Assembly: GCF_019802125.1 (NCBI RefSeq)
Contig: NZ_JAHVHT010000009.1
Span: forward strand, 1 to 64,000
Reading direction: 5' to 3'
DNA: 64,000 nt
Source: Tateyamaria omphalii
GTDB lineage: Bacteria; Pseudomonadota; Alphaproteobacteria; Rhodobacterales; Rhodobacteraceae
The position numbers and the translations under genes were made by a program. Numbering within the stretch: position 1 is the first letter of the stretch; each line of letters starts with the position of its first letter. This document shows positions 42,197 to 50,863 of the stretch, piece after piece. The notes under the pieces were generated by a model. The model worked only from the letters and a program-made list of their open reading frames with translations. It was not told where the DNA came from and did not search any database.

Positions 42197-43324
42197 TCAC
42201 CCGCTTGGCGCGACGTCCCCGGCAAAGATGCCGCCGATCGCCAACAGGGCAATCAGGACACCAATCAGTAATGCGGAAAACCGCACCAGTTTCTGGCCTT
42301 CAGCGGTTCTGAGGTCTGCAAACCAGCCCCCTGCCCCGTCGCGATCCTTCTTCTGGATCCAGGCATAGAGTGCCACCGAGCTGATGATCACGAAGCCCGA
42401 CGCCACCGGCTGCCAGAAGAACTCGATCCGAAGCGTGACCAGAGCATTCAGCATCATGGCGAGCAAGAGCACGCCCGAGAACGACCCGATGATCGACGCG
42501 CGACCACCAAAGAGCGACGTGCCACCAACAACCACCGCCGCGATGACGTGCAGGTTGAAGAAGGGGGCCATCGTCGCCTGAATTGCGTTCTGCTTGCCGG
42601 TCAGCATCAGACCCGCGAGGGCCGCACACGCACCACAGAGCACGTAGGCATAAACCTTGTGCCGCTTCACACCGATGCCGGTCAGTTCCGCCGATTCCGG
42701 GCTGGAGCCAATGGCGACCGTGTAACGACCGAAGTGGGTCCGTTGCAGGATGTAGTAGCCTGCGACCATGGTCAGGATGCCGATGACAGCCGGTGTCGGG
42801 ATGAAGAACGGCGTCTGACCACGGCCCATTTCCGTAAGGACATCTGGGAAACGCGCCAGCACCAAACCCTTGGCCAAGAGCAGCGCCAAACCCTTGTAGA
42901 CAAGGTCCATCGCCAGTGTCCCGATAAGGTCGGGCACATTGAAGCGTGTGATCACCAGACCGTTGATCAGGCCCAGAAGGGCTCCAATCGTCAAAGCAAT
43001 CGGGATACCGACATAGATCGAGAAGCCGAACTGCTTGACCAGAAACGCCATGATGATGGCCGACAGCACCGCGACCGAGCCGACCGACAGGTCGATCCCG
43101 CGTTGCGTGATGACAAAGGTCATCGCCATTGCCATCGGCATATACAGCGCCGCATCCTGCAGGATCAGCTCAAGGTTGCTAATCCGGTAGAACCGGTCGG
43201 GCGAGGCTACGGCCATGAACAGGAAGATGGCAACGATCATCGCCATCGGCGCAATCACCGCCATGTACGGCTCAAGCCGTTCGGTCAGCGGTGCTTTTTC
43301 ATTTGTCGCAACTGCGGCGTTCAT
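42197..43324 (-). CDS. CUT2 sugar ABC permease (RbsC type, system II)
   Basis: This 375-aa permease of the BPD_transp_2/RbsC family has about ten helices. The segment ITQRGIDLSVGSVAVLSAII is the family signature, and GKQNAIQATMAPFFNLHVIAAVV plus GGTSLFGGRASIIGSFSGVL match the conserved C-terminal part. It overlaps the ATPase gene by ATGA at 43321-43324. It is somewhat longer than typical RbsC (about 320) owing to N- and C-terminal tails. Confidence 0.92.
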   Translation of the reverse strand: MNAAVATNEKAPLTERLEPYMAVIAPMAMIVAIFLFMAVASPDRFYRISNLELILQDAALYMPMAMAMTFVITQRGIDLSVGSVAVLSAIIMAFLVKQFGFSIYVGIPIALTIGALLGLINGLVITRFNVPDLIGTLAMDLVYKGLALLLAKGLVLARFPDVLTEMGRGQTPFFIPTPAVIGILTMVAGYYILQRTHFGRYTVAIGSSPESAELTGIGVKRHKVYAYVLCGACAALAGLMLTGKQNAIQATMAPFFNLHVIAAVVVGGTSLFGGRASIIGSFSGVLLLAMMLNALVTLRIEFFWQPVASGFVIISSVALYAWIQKKDRDGAGGWFADLRTAEGQKLVRFSALLIGVLIALLAIGGIFAGDVAPSG

Positions 43325-44082
43325 GCGGCGTCCTCCTTGGCACCAACGATCATGCCCAGCACTTCCTGGGTCGAGCTTTCAGCGGTGAGGGCCACGCCCA
43401 CACATTGGCCGCGGCGCTGCACGTGGACGCGGTCGGCAACCTCGAACACATCATCCAGCGAGTGGCTGATCAGGATCACGGCCAACCCTTGCTTTTTCAG
43501 TGCCATGATCAGCTTCAGGGTCCGTGCCGTCTCTTGCGGACCAAGCGCTGCGGTCGGTTCGTCCATGACCAGCACGCGGAGCCCTTCGTGATAGACCGCG
43601 CGCGCGATGGCCACGGCCTGACGCTGGCCGCCCGACAGGCTGTCGGTCTGCGCATCCAGCGATTTCAGGCGAACACCCAGCCGTTCCATCAGAACGCGCT
43701 CGGTCTCCTCGCGCATCTTCTTGTTGTCTAGGACGGTGATGCCAAACACCTTCTTGGTCAGCTCATTGCCCAGGAACATGTTGGCTGCCGGATCAAGGTG
43801 ATCGGCCAGCGCCAGTGTCTGATAAACAGCGTCGATCCCAGCCTTGGCAGCATCGGCGTGGTTCGAAAACTCGACCTTCTCACCGTCGATATAGATCTCG
43901 CCTTCCGTCGGTTGGTAGACGCCGGTCAACACCTTGATCAGTGTCGACTTGCCTGCGCCATTGTCGCCGACGATGGCAAGAACCTCACCGGCATAGGCAC
44001 TCAAGTTCACATCTTGCAAGGCGGTCACCCCGCCGAAACGTTTGGTTATCCCGCGCATCTGCACGAGTGGCACATCAGCCAT
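43321..44082 (-). CDS. CUT2 sugar ABC ATPase, single domain (system II)
   Basis: This 253-aa ATPase has Walker A GDNGAGKST, signature LSGGQRQAVAIARAV, Walker B VLVMDEPTAALG and switch histidine ISHSLDDV. Unlike classical RbsA it has only one ATPase domain, like the FrcA-type ATPases of fructose importers in alphaproteobacteria. GGAGGAGAG precedes ATG 44082; seven extra codons upstream are possible. It forms system II with the permease and binding protein downstream. Confidence 0.92.
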   Translation of the reverse strand: MADVPLVQMRGITKRFGGVTALQDVNLSAYAGEVLAIVGDNGAGKSTLIKVLTGVYQPTEGEIYIDGEKVEFSNHADAAKAGIDAVYQTLALADHLDPAANMFLGNELTKKVFGITVLDNKKMREETERVLMERLGVRLKSLDAQTDSLSGGQRQAVAIARAVYHEGLRVLVMDEPTAALGPQETARTLKLIMALKKQGLAVILISHSLDDVFEVADRVHVQRRGQCVGVALTAESSTQEVLGMIVGAKEDAA

Positions 44083-44149
44083 ATCTCTCTCCTCCGGTTG
44101 CACGGATGCCGCGGGCTGCGCACGTGCCCGAGCGGTTCGGAATTGGGGT

Positions 44150-44181
44150 GCGGGGTCCCGTCACTCACGCCGGGACCCCGC
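44150..44181 (-). other. Intercistronic hairpin between the two CUT2 systems
   Basis: GCGGGGTCCCG (44150-44160) and CGGGACCCCGC (44171-44181) form a perfect 11-bp stem with a 10-base loop directly after the binding protein I gene. No T-run follows on the minus strand. It may shield the upstream mRNA and weaken expression of system II. Confidence 0.65.
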
Positions 44182-44193
44182 GGGGAGGGACCT

Positions 44194-45240
44194 CTACTTC
44201 CCCCAGATCTCGGCATAAGCCTCGCGGTAGGGGATGTCGGGGTCGAACTGATTGCTGTCACCCAGTTTGGCGAGCCCTTCGGGTGTGACCAGCGCGGGGG
44301 ATGTAATGTAGCCCGAGCACGCCTCGCCCTGGATGGCGCGGTTCAGCTCGTCCACCAACTGCCAGCCTTGCAGGTTCAGCGGCTCGGCCACGGTGATCGC
44401 CTGATAGCCGTTCGAGCGGATGCGTTGGAACGCAGCTTCGGAGCCGTCACCGGCAGAGCCAGCCAAAGGACCAGCATCAGGCGACAGACCAGCAGCGGCC
44501 AGCGACGGACCCATAAAGTCAAAGTACAGGTCGTTGATTGCCAGCGCGTGGGTCCAGCTTTCACCGTATTTCTGCAGAAGCGACGTGGTCAGCGGGCCCA
44601 TGCGGGTCGATGTGTCTGCAATCGGCGTATCCACGTATTCCAGAACCTTGCCACCTGCGGCCTCGACTGTTTCCTGCAGCCGGTCGGCCTTGTCGATGGC
44701 GATCTGGTAGGTGCTGTCGGTGAAGATCACGACACCGATCTCTTCGCCCTGCGCCTTGGCATCGTCGATCGCCCATTCTGCGGCCACTTCGGACACGGTC
44801 ATTGCGTCGGTCGACACGTTGGCAAAGATGCCACCGGGCGCATCACAGCCGATGACGGGGCCAGAGTGCCACGCAACCATGGGCACGCCTGCGTCCACGA
44901 CGCCTTCCAAAGCGGCTTGCTGTTCGACAGCGTCAAAACCGTTGATGATGATACCGTCAGCTTTTAGCGCCAGCGCCTGACCAATCGCAGCCGTACGACC
45001 TTGGATCGAACCTGCACCGTCTAGCACGCGCACATCCCAGCCGATCTTCGCGGCGGCTTCTTCAACTCCGGTGGTCACACCCAGGATGCCGCCATTCTTC
45101 AGGTCGCCCGCGACCACCACGATGGATTTGCCATCAGCCGCCGTTGGTCCACTTGTCGGCCCGTCCCATTCGGCCAGAGCGGGCACGGCTGTCATCATGG
45201 TCGTCGCCAGAAGCCCTGCGATAAAGGTCCGTTTTTGCAT
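44194..45240 (-). CDS. CUT2-type sugar-binding protein (system I)
   Basis: This 348-aa periplasmic binding protein has a signal peptide (1-24, ending ALA-EW). SIVVVAGDLKNGGILGVTTGVEEAAAKIGW and ALALKADGIIINGFDAVEQQAAL are the standard first strands of ribose-type receptors, in which each strand-loop recognises the sugar. ATG 45240 has GGGAGG upstream. It follows the system I permease and ends at a strong hairpin. It has only limited similarity to binding protein II, so two different ligands are likely. Confidence 0.9.
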   Translation of the reverse strand: MQKRTFIAGLLATTMMTAVPALAEWDGPTSGPTAADGKSIVVVAGDLKNGGILGVTTGVEEAAAKIGWDVRVLDGAGSIQGRTAAIGQALALKADGIIINGFDAVEQQAALEGVVDAGVPMVAWHSGPVIGCDAPGGIFANVSTDAMTVSEVAAEWAIDDAKAQGEEIGVVIFTDSTYQIAIDKADRLQETVEAAGGKVLEYVDTPIADTSTRMGPLTTSLLQKYGESWTHALAINDLYFDFMGPSLAAAGLSPDAGPLAGSAGDGSEAAFQRIRSNGYQAITVAEPLNLQGWQLVDELNRAIQGEACSGYITSPALVTPEGLAKLGDSNQFDPDIPYREAYAEIWGK

Positions 45241-45324
45241 AGTTTCCTCCCTTTGCAATGTTTCTTTCTTGTCGTGCAGTTTGGCCCAAAAACCGGTTCC
45301 CACTTTTTGGACTGCACTTGTGCG

Positions 45325-46347
45325 TCAGCGCTTGTCTGCACCTTTTTTGCGCTGCGCGTAGCCTGCGATGCCGATGGCAACCAGCAGGGTTACTCCGTTG
45401 AACAGCGGCTCGACCCAGAAGGAGCCGCCGAATTGTTGAATGCCTGAAATGCCCACGGCAAGGATGACAACACCCACGACTGTGCCCCACACATTGACCC
45501 GTCCGGGCTTGATCGTGGTGGAGCCAAGAAAGGCACCCACAAGCGCAGGCAACAGGAACTCGAGGCCCACCGACGCCTGCCCGATCCGCAGCTTCGCGGC
45601 CAGCAGCACACCGGCCAACGCCGTCATGGTGCCGCTCGCAACAAAGGCGCCGATCACATACTTCCGCGTGGGAATGCCGTTGAGTTGCGCGGCCCGCTGG
45701 TTCGCACCAATGGCATAGAGGTAGCGACCGATGGGCGTGTATTCGAGCACGATCCACATCACCACGGTGATGACGATCAGGTAGTAGGCGGTGATGGGCA
45801 GACCGAACACAAAGGTGGTGTTCAGTGCATAGAACCCATCTGGCAACAGCCCCACCATCTGGCGCCCGCCCGTATGCCACAGGGCAAGGGCATAGAGCAC
45901 GGTCCCGGTACCAAGCGTCGCGATGAAGCTGTCGATCTTGGCAACCTCAACCAGCAAGCCATTCAGGAACCCGGTCAGCGCGCCCAGCAGCAGAACGATG
46001 GCAACAGCCATCGGCCAGGGCAGGCCCAACATGGTCTGCAAGCTGATGGCAAGGATGTGCCACAGCACGATACCATAGCCGACGGTCAGGTCGATCCGCC
46101 CCGCCGCCATCGGGATCATGGCCCCAAGCGACAGCAGCGCAATGATCGCTTTGTCCGAAATGATGGACCGCAGGTTCAGCATCGTCGGGAACGTGTTGGG
46201 CAACAGGACCGAAAACAGCCCGATCAGGAAAACGGTCAGGATCACCAGGCCATAGACCGGCAGGAACCGCATCAACCGCTTGCCAATGGGCAGCCCTTTG
46301 AGTTCCGCCTTGGTTGGCTCGAGTGCGCTGGATTCAAGCGACTGCAT
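45325..46347 (-). CDS. CUT2 sugar ABC permease (RbsC type, system I)
   Basis: This 340-aa permease has about ten helices. MIPMAAGRIDLTVGYGIVLW occupies the place of the ISxGxIDLSVG family signature, and AFLGSTTIKPGRVNVWGTVVGVVILA is the usual C-terminal core. It overlaps the two-domain ATPase gene by 14 bases, a sign of translational coupling. Confidence 0.92.
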   Translation of the reverse strand: MQSLESSALEPTKAELKGLPIGKRLMRFLPVYGLVILTVFLIGLFSVLLPNTFPTMLNLRSIISDKAIIALLSLGAMIPMAAGRIDLTVGYGIVLWHILAISLQTMLGLPWPMAVAIVLLLGALTGFLNGLLVEVAKIDSFIATLGTGTVLYALALWHTGGRQMVGLLPDGFYALNTTFVFGLPITAYYLIVITVVMWIVLEYTPIGRYLYAIGANQRAAQLNGIPTRKYVIGAFVASGTMTALAGVLLAAKLRIGQASVGLEFLLPALVGAFLGSTTIKPGRVNVWGTVVGVVILAVGISGIQQFGGSFWVEPLFNGVTLLVAIGIAGYAQRKKGADKR

Positions 46348-47860
46348 GCGAACCGCCCCCTTCTGTCTTGATGTTGCCAGCCGACGCGGACTGGATCAGG
46401 TTTTCAGTTGTCAGCCGCGTGCCGCTGAGTTCGTCAACGATGGCCCCTTGGCTAAAGACGATGGCGCGGTGGCAAATCGTGGCGATCTCTTCAAAGTCGG
46501 TAGACATGATAAGGATCGCGACCCCCTCACCCAAGGCGCGGTTCAGCAGGGCATAGATTTCAGACTTCGCGCCCACATCCACACCGGCTGTCGGATCTTC
46601 GCAGATCAGCAGCTTGCGCTTGGTGGCGAGCCAACGGCCAATGACAACCTTTTGCTGGTTCCCGCCCGACAGCGCTTCGATGGCAAGGGTCGGGTCATTG
46701 GGCGACAGGCCCAGCTCAGCCCCGATGATCGCGGCCTGCTCGGCTTCGACACGGGGCGACAGCATGTTCAGCAGCTTGCGGCCGATACCATCGGGGTTGA
46801 GAAACGTGTTTTCGCGAATGGACAAAGACATTGCGACCGACTCTTCGGTGCGGTCCTTGGCGACCAGCCCGACGCCGGAATGCAGCGCCTTTTGCGGCGA
46901 CGCCAAATCAGGCGTCTGGCCATCCAACGTGACCTGCCCGTCAAAAGGAACCAGTCCAAACAGCGCGCGCGAGATCGCCTCGTGCCCTGCCCCGCGCAGA
47001 CCGACAAGGCCCAACACCTCATTCTTCTGCAAATCGAAGTCCAGCTTCTGCATCCCCGGCACTTCGAAATTGCGCAAGGACAGAACCGCCTCACCAATCT
47101 GATCGGTCGCCTTGACCGTCTCCCGCGTCTTGCGACCGACAATCTTCTGCACCAGCTCCTCGGGCGTGGTGTGGTCGATGCTCCGCACACCCACCATTGC
47201 GCCGTCGCGCAACACGGCCACACGGTCGGCAATCTGGAAAATCTCATCCAGGCGGTGCGAGACATAGATCATCCCCACCCCCTTCTCGCGCAGCGGTCGG
47301 ATGGCGGCAAACAGCCGCTCGACCTCGTCCGCGGGCAGCGATGCCGTGGGTTCGTCCAGCACCAAAAATTCGCTGTCCACAGCCAGCGCGCGGGCAATGG
47401 CTACCAGTGACTTCTCGGTCCGGGTCAGGTCCTCGACACGGGTCGTGGGATCAAATTCCGCATCCACCTTGCGCAGCGCTTCGATGGCGAAATGCTCCAC
47501 ATCCTTCCAGCGGATCAGCCCATTCTTCTTCGAAAAGCCTAACGCCAGGCCGATGTTCTCGGCCACCGTCATCCATTCGATCAGCCCAAGGTCCTGGTGG
47601 ATGAACGCCACCTTCTGGCGCTCGCCAAACCCTGCCGGTTTGTGGTGGTACGGTTCACCATCAATCAGCACCTGCCCGGCGTCCGCCGTATGGATGCCGC
47701 CCAGCACCTTGATCAACGTGGACTTGCCCGCACCGTTCTCACCCAGCAGGGCCACGATCTCGCCGCGACCGACGCTCAGCGACACATCCTTCAGCGCATA
47801 GGTGCCGCCAAAATGCTTGTCGATGCTGTCGAAAAACAAACCTGTCTGCAGGTCCGGCAT
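46334..47860 (-). CDS. CUT2 sugar ABC ATPase, two domains (RbsA type, system I)
   Basis: This 508-aa ATPase has two ABC domains. The first has GENGAGKST, the Walker B LVLDEPTASLP and ISHR-type switch (YVSHRLDE); the second lacks a proper Walker A (GLRGAGHE) but has ALSGGNQQKVVIGRWL and LLICEDPTAGVD, exactly the RbsA/MglA pattern. The first signature motif is weak (TRTEKSLVAIARAL). ATG 47860 was chosen; ten extra codons upstream are possible. It is the first gene of the six-gene operon, with operators at 47903-47973 upstream. Confidence 0.92.
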   Translation of the reverse strand: MPDLQTGLFFDSIDKHFGGTYALKDVSLSVGRGEIVALLGENGAGKSTLIKVLGGIHTADAGQVLIDGEPYHHKPAGFGERQKVAFIHQDLGLIEWMTVAENIGLALGFSKKNGLIRWKDVEHFAIEALRKVDAEFDPTTRVEDLTRTEKSLVAIARALAVDSEFLVLDEPTASLPADEVERLFAAIRPLREKGVGMIYVSHRLDEIFQIADRVAVLRDGAMVGVRSIDHTTPEELVQKIVGRKTRETVKATDQIGEAVLSLRNFEVPGMQKLDFDLQKNEVLGLVGLRGAGHEAISRALFGLVPFDGQVTLDGQTPDLASPQKALHSGVGLVAKDRTEESVAMSLSIRENTFLNPDGIGRKLLNMLSPRVEAEQAAIIGAELGLSPNDPTLAIEALSGGNQQKVVIGRWLATKRKLLICEDPTAGVDVGAKSEIYALLNRALGEGVAILIMSTDFEEIATICHRAIVFSQGAIVDELSGTRLTTENLIQSASAGNIKTEGGGSHAVA

Positions 47861-47902
47861 AACGTCTCCTCCGGTGTCACGCGGCCCCAACCTCCCCGTT
47901 GA

Positions 47903-47920
47903 GTTACCCGTAACGTTACG
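47903..47920. promoter_or_regulatory. LacI operator 1 for the CUT2 operon
   Basis: GTTACCCGTAAC at 47903-47914 continues into the overlapping perfect palindrome CGTAACGTTACG (47909-47920). It lies 43 bases before the ATPase start. The same 14 bases recur at 47960-47973. Confidence 0.72.
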
Positions 47921-47959
47921 CTAGCATCGGGTCAGAGCGCGGGAAGTGTCAAGGCTTAA

Positions 47960-47973
47960 GTTACCCGTAACGT
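47960..47973. promoter_or_regulatory. LacI operator 2, at the start of the divergent LacI gene
   Basis: GTTACCCGTAACGT is an exact repeat of the sequence at 47903-47916, 57 bases away. It ends three bases before the LacI start codon, so a bound repressor would block its own gene; together the two sites control both divergent units. Confidence 0.75.
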
Positions 47974-47976
47974 GAA

Positions 47977-49020
47977 ATGGCTGTGAGCGTGGATAAAGCA
48001 AATAAAAACAATAAGGTAAGCCTGTCTCAGGTGGCCCGCGCCGCTGGTGTCTCAAAGATGACCGCAAGCCGTGTTTTGCGGGGCGAAGGCGGATATTCGG
48101 AAAACACCCGCGTCAAGGTGATGGAGCAGGTGGACGCCCTTGGCTACCTACCGAATCGTTTGGCGACGGTTTTCGCCGGTGACCAGAGCTCGACCTTCAT
48201 CGGCGTGTCGATCCCGGACCTCGGGAATGAGGTGTTCGCGCAGGTCCTGGAAGGCATCGACCGCAAGCTCGGGACCTTTGGATACCAGTCCGTATTGGGC
48301 CTTACCCAGCACACCCAGCAAGAGGAAGAGAACTGGATCAGGACGGTGCTGTCGTGGCAACCCGCGGGCCTCATCCTGACCGGTCGATACCACTCGCCCC
48401 GTGCCACCGACATGCTGCGAAACGCTGGGATCCCGGTCGTCGAAATCTGGGATCTGAATGCCGCGCCTCTCGACATGAGCGTCGGCATCAACCACTTCGA
48501 CAGCGGCTTTGACATGGGCCGCTACCTGACCTCTCTGGGCTATCAGAACATTGGCTATGTGGGCACCTCCCACGACACCGCCAACGCCGCGACCGAGCGG
48601 CTGAACGGCTTTTGCAAGGCGGTCGAAGGGGCCGGCGGCGCGGTGGTCAAACAGCTCTGCCTGCACGACACGGCGACTTACTATCCTGGCTTTTACGGCA
48701 CCGAACAACTGCTCGCTGCGACCCGGAACATCGAATGCATCTTCTACCAGAACGACGCCATGGCCTTTGGCGGTCTGCAATACTGCGCGTCAAAGGGGTT
48801 GAGCGTACCCGATGACATCGGCATCGCAGGCTGGGGCGACTTGCCGATTGCATCCGTGATGAACCGGCGGCTCACTTCCTGCCACGTGTCGCACCTGAAA
48901 CTGGGCCAAAAGGCCGCCGAGATGATGATGGGGCGGCTCACGGACGAGCCGGTGCCGACATGCACCGACATCGGGTTTCGTTTGATCCCAGGGTCTACGG
49001 TGCGGAACAGCGGGGTTTAG
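47977..49020 (+). CDS. LacI-family repressor of the CUT2 operon
   Basis: This 347-aa LacI-type regulator has DNA-binding segment VSLSQVARAAGVSKMTASRV and a sugar-sensing domain (SSTFIGVSIPDLGNEVFAQVLEG through DIGIAGWGDLPIASV). It is divergent from the CUT2 operon with two identical operators between them. No ribosome-binding site is visible before ATG 47977, because the operator occupies that space; translation may be leaderless or start at the GTG codons 47983 or 47989. The recognition helix (KMTASRV) differs from the other two LacI proteins here (RMTVSRA, PMTVSRA), which fits its different operator. Confidence 0.92.
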   Translation: MAVSVDKANKNNKVSLSQVARAAGVSKMTASRVLRGEGGYSENTRVKVMEQVDALGYLPNRLATVFAGDQSSTFIGVSIPDLGNEVFAQVLEGIDRKLGTFGYQSVLGLTQHTQQEEENWIRTVLSWQPAGLILTGRYHSPRATDMLRNAGIPVVEIWDLNAAPLDMSVGINHFDSGFDMGRYLTSLGYQNIGYVGTSHDTANAATERLNGFCKAVEGAGGAVVKQLCLHDTATYYPGFYGTEQLLAATRNIECIFYQNDAMAFGGLQYCASKGLSVPDDIGIAGWGDLPIASVMNRRLTSCHVSHLKLGQKAAEMMMGRLTDEPVPTCTDIGFRLIPGSTVRNSGV

Positions 49021-49154
49021 GGGCGCTACAGCCAATTTCCTGCAAGACCAATCCAAAAAATAGGCGCCGCACCGCCGTTTCGCGCAAAGATATGGAAAAA
49101 GGTTGAGCCGTGCACGTTCAGCGGCAACACCTTTGCTGGAAATTGGAGTATTTC

Positions 49155-49283
49155 ATGCAGTGGTGGCCCAAATCTGGAGAAGGTTGGCGAAGTGGCCCGT
49201 GGTGGACAGTCGGTCCGTCACGTTTCGTGTATTTGCCACTCTTGGCTTTGGTCGTATTTCTTGTTTTGCGGTACCTGATTTAG
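49155..49283 (+). CDS. Candidate small membrane protein (42 aa)
   Basis: A 43-codon frame starts with ATG six bases after GGAG (TGGAGTATTTC). The product has a tryptophan-rich N-terminus (MQWWPKSGEGWRSGPWW) and then a single hydrophobic helix (YLPLLALVVFLVLRYLI) that runs to the C-terminus. A good ribosome-binding site, a clean membrane helix and its position in an otherwise empty 469-base gap support it. I do not recognise a family, and a chance frame remains possible. Confidence 0.45.
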   Translation: MQWWPKSGEGWRSGPWWTVGPSRFVYLPLLALVVFLVLRYLI

Positions 49284-49448
49284 ATCACGGTCGGTTTTGA
49301 CCGCGCATTTGCGCAAATGATCCTCATGCCGTTTGGCCAACTCCGTTCGCCCCACACCGATCCCACGCTATTCCGTGCAGGCCCACAACCCGCCTCCGAA
49401 GTTCCTCGGCCATCACATCTCAGACGGTAGCGCTGCGACACAAAAGGA

Positions 49449-49466
49449 TGTATACAATAGTATGCA
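49449..49466. promoter_or_regulatory. GTATAC-type inverted repeat upstream of the glyoxalase-like gene
   Basis: TGTATAC-N4-GTATGCA has the same 7-4-7 design as the site before acnB at 18258-18275. It lies 24 bases before the proposed start. The spacing suggests an operator overlapping the promoter or leader. Confidence 0.45.
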
Positions 49467-49489
49467 GAACTGTCGCCCGGAGTCTTCTT

Positions 49490-49855
49490 GTGATCGAAGA
49501 CCTGCATCACATCCAACTCGCCATGCCGAATGGCCGCGAAAATGACGCGCGCGCTTTCTACGTGAATGTCTTGGGCTTTTCGGAAGTCGACAAACCCGAC
49601 ACCCTACGCAAACGCGGTGGTGTTTGGTTCGAGAGCAACGGCGTGCAGCTACATCTTGGCGTGGAGCAGCCATTCTCACCGGCAAAAAAGGCACACCCTG
49701 GTTTCAGAGTGAAATCCTTGGATGAAACGATTCAGCATCTCATCAATGCCGGTATCGCTTATCGCACTGACATAGACTTGCCAGACATCCAGCGCATCTA
49801 CGTCGATGATCCGTTTGGAAACCGCATTGAACTGCTAGAAGTGATATCTGCCTAG
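49490..49855 (+). CDS. VOC/glyoxalase-superfamily protein
   Basis: This 121-aa protein has the vicinal-oxygen-chelate fold, which covers glyoxalases, dioxygenases and antibiotic-binding proteins. IEDLHHIQLAMPNGRENDARAFYVN starts the first beta-alpha-beta module, and RIYVDDPFGNRIELLE ends the second; the His and Glu at those places are the usual metal ligands. I propose GTG 49490 with GGAG upstream; the frame is open from 49448, but that start would include the palindromic box. Its 3' end abuts the convergent LacI gene. The reaction is unknown. Confidence 0.8.
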   Translation: MIEDLHHIQLAMPNGRENDARAFYVNVLGFSEVDKPDTLRKRGGVWFESNGVQLHLGVEQPFSPAKKAHPGFRVKSLDETIQHLINAGIAYRTDIDLPDIQRIYVDDPFGNRIELLEVISA

Positions 49856-50860
49856 CTAGCTCGTCTCGCCGACTACCAGCGCCGAACCCACATCAACCCG
49901 CACCGGATCATCGACTGCACCGTCAAAAATCCCCTGCAACAGAGCCACAACCTGCCGCCCGATATCCTCGGCCTGCACATTCACGGTCGTGATCCGCGGG
50001 TTCGATACTTTCGCCACCTCAAAGTGACCAAAGCCGGTGATCGCAAGATCGTCGGGCACACGCAGACCCATCCGCTGCGCGGAACTCAAACAGCCAAACG
50101 CCACCGGATCCGAAACGCAGACAAGCGCATCGTATTGCGCCACGTCCCGCCCCATCGCCTCGATCACTGCAGCGCCGTGGCGCATGGACACGGGCGCGGG
50201 CCCGGCATCGATCATAGCAACCTCGGGCAGGCCATGCGCCCGGGCTGCCGCGACCACGCCAGCCCGGCGTACCGCGCCGCGCATGTCGGCACCTTCTGAC
50301 GCCCCGACAAAGGCCAGCTTGCGCCGCCCCGTCGCCACCAGGTGATCCACGATATGCGCCATCGCATCGCTGTTTGAGAAGCCAACTACATGGCCCAACG
50401 GATCCTCGGGCAGGTCCCACATCTCGATCACCGGCAGGTCGCGGGCCTGTACCAACCTGCGCATCTCGTCGGTATGATGCCCGCCGGTCAGCACCAGCGC
50501 CTCGGGGTTGCGAGTCAAAAGCTGGCGCACCAACTCCTCCTCCCGCTCAACCCGATAATTCGTGCTGCCCAAAAGCAGCTGCAGCCCCGCCTCGCCCAAC
50601 CCATTGGTCAAAGCCCTAAAGGTTTCGGCAAAATTCGCATTGTTCACCGACGGCAAGGTCACGGCGACAAACCCGCTCTTTTGCGTGCGAAAGGCCTGCG
50701 CCGTGCTGTCGTAGACATAGCCCAGATCGTCCGCCACCTGCCGCACCCGCGCGCGCGTCTTGGCATTGACCGTCCGGTCATCGCGGAGGGCGCGGCTGAC
50801 GGTCATGGGCGACATGCCCACCGCCTGCGCCACGTCCCGCATGGTGACACGCGCACCCAT
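49856..50860 (-). CDS. LacI/GntR-type repressor of the idonate/gluconate genes
   Basis: This 334-aa LacI-family regulator begins VTMRDVAQAVGMSPMTVSRA and has a sensor domain of the gluconate-repressor type (GntR of E. coli). It is the last gene of the minus-strand operon 53332-49856 with idnO-like, gluconokinase and two other genes, so control is through the operators at 53376-53403, and thus autoregulated. The same operator core stands before gnd. Recognition-helix residues are close to those of the CUT1 repressor, so some cross-binding cannot be excluded. Confidence 0.92.
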   Translation of the reverse strand: MGARVTMRDVAQAVGMSPMTVSRALRDDRTVNAKTRARVRQVADDLGYVYDSTAQAFRTQKSGFVAVTLPSVNNANFAETFRALTNGLGEAGLQLLLGSTNYRVEREEELVRQLLTRNPEALVLTGGHHTDEMRRLVQARDLPVIEMWDLPEDPLGHVVGFSNSDAMAHIVDHLVATGRRKLAFVGASEGADMRGAVRRAGVVAAARAHGLPEVAMIDAGPAPVSMRHGAAVIEAMGRDVAQYDALVCVSDPVAFGCLSSAQRMGLRVPDDLAITGFGHFEVAKVSNPRITTVNVQAEDIGRQVVALLQGIFDGAVDDPVRVDVGSALVVGETS

Positions 50861-50863
50861 GGC

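Larger units (their letters stand above)
49021..49489. other. 469-base region between the LacI gene and the glyoxalase-like gene
   Basis: This stretch holds the candidate small membrane protein gene (49155-49283) and the GTATAC-type box (49449-49466). I see nothing else in it, and no fragment of a known gene. Confidence 0.5.
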
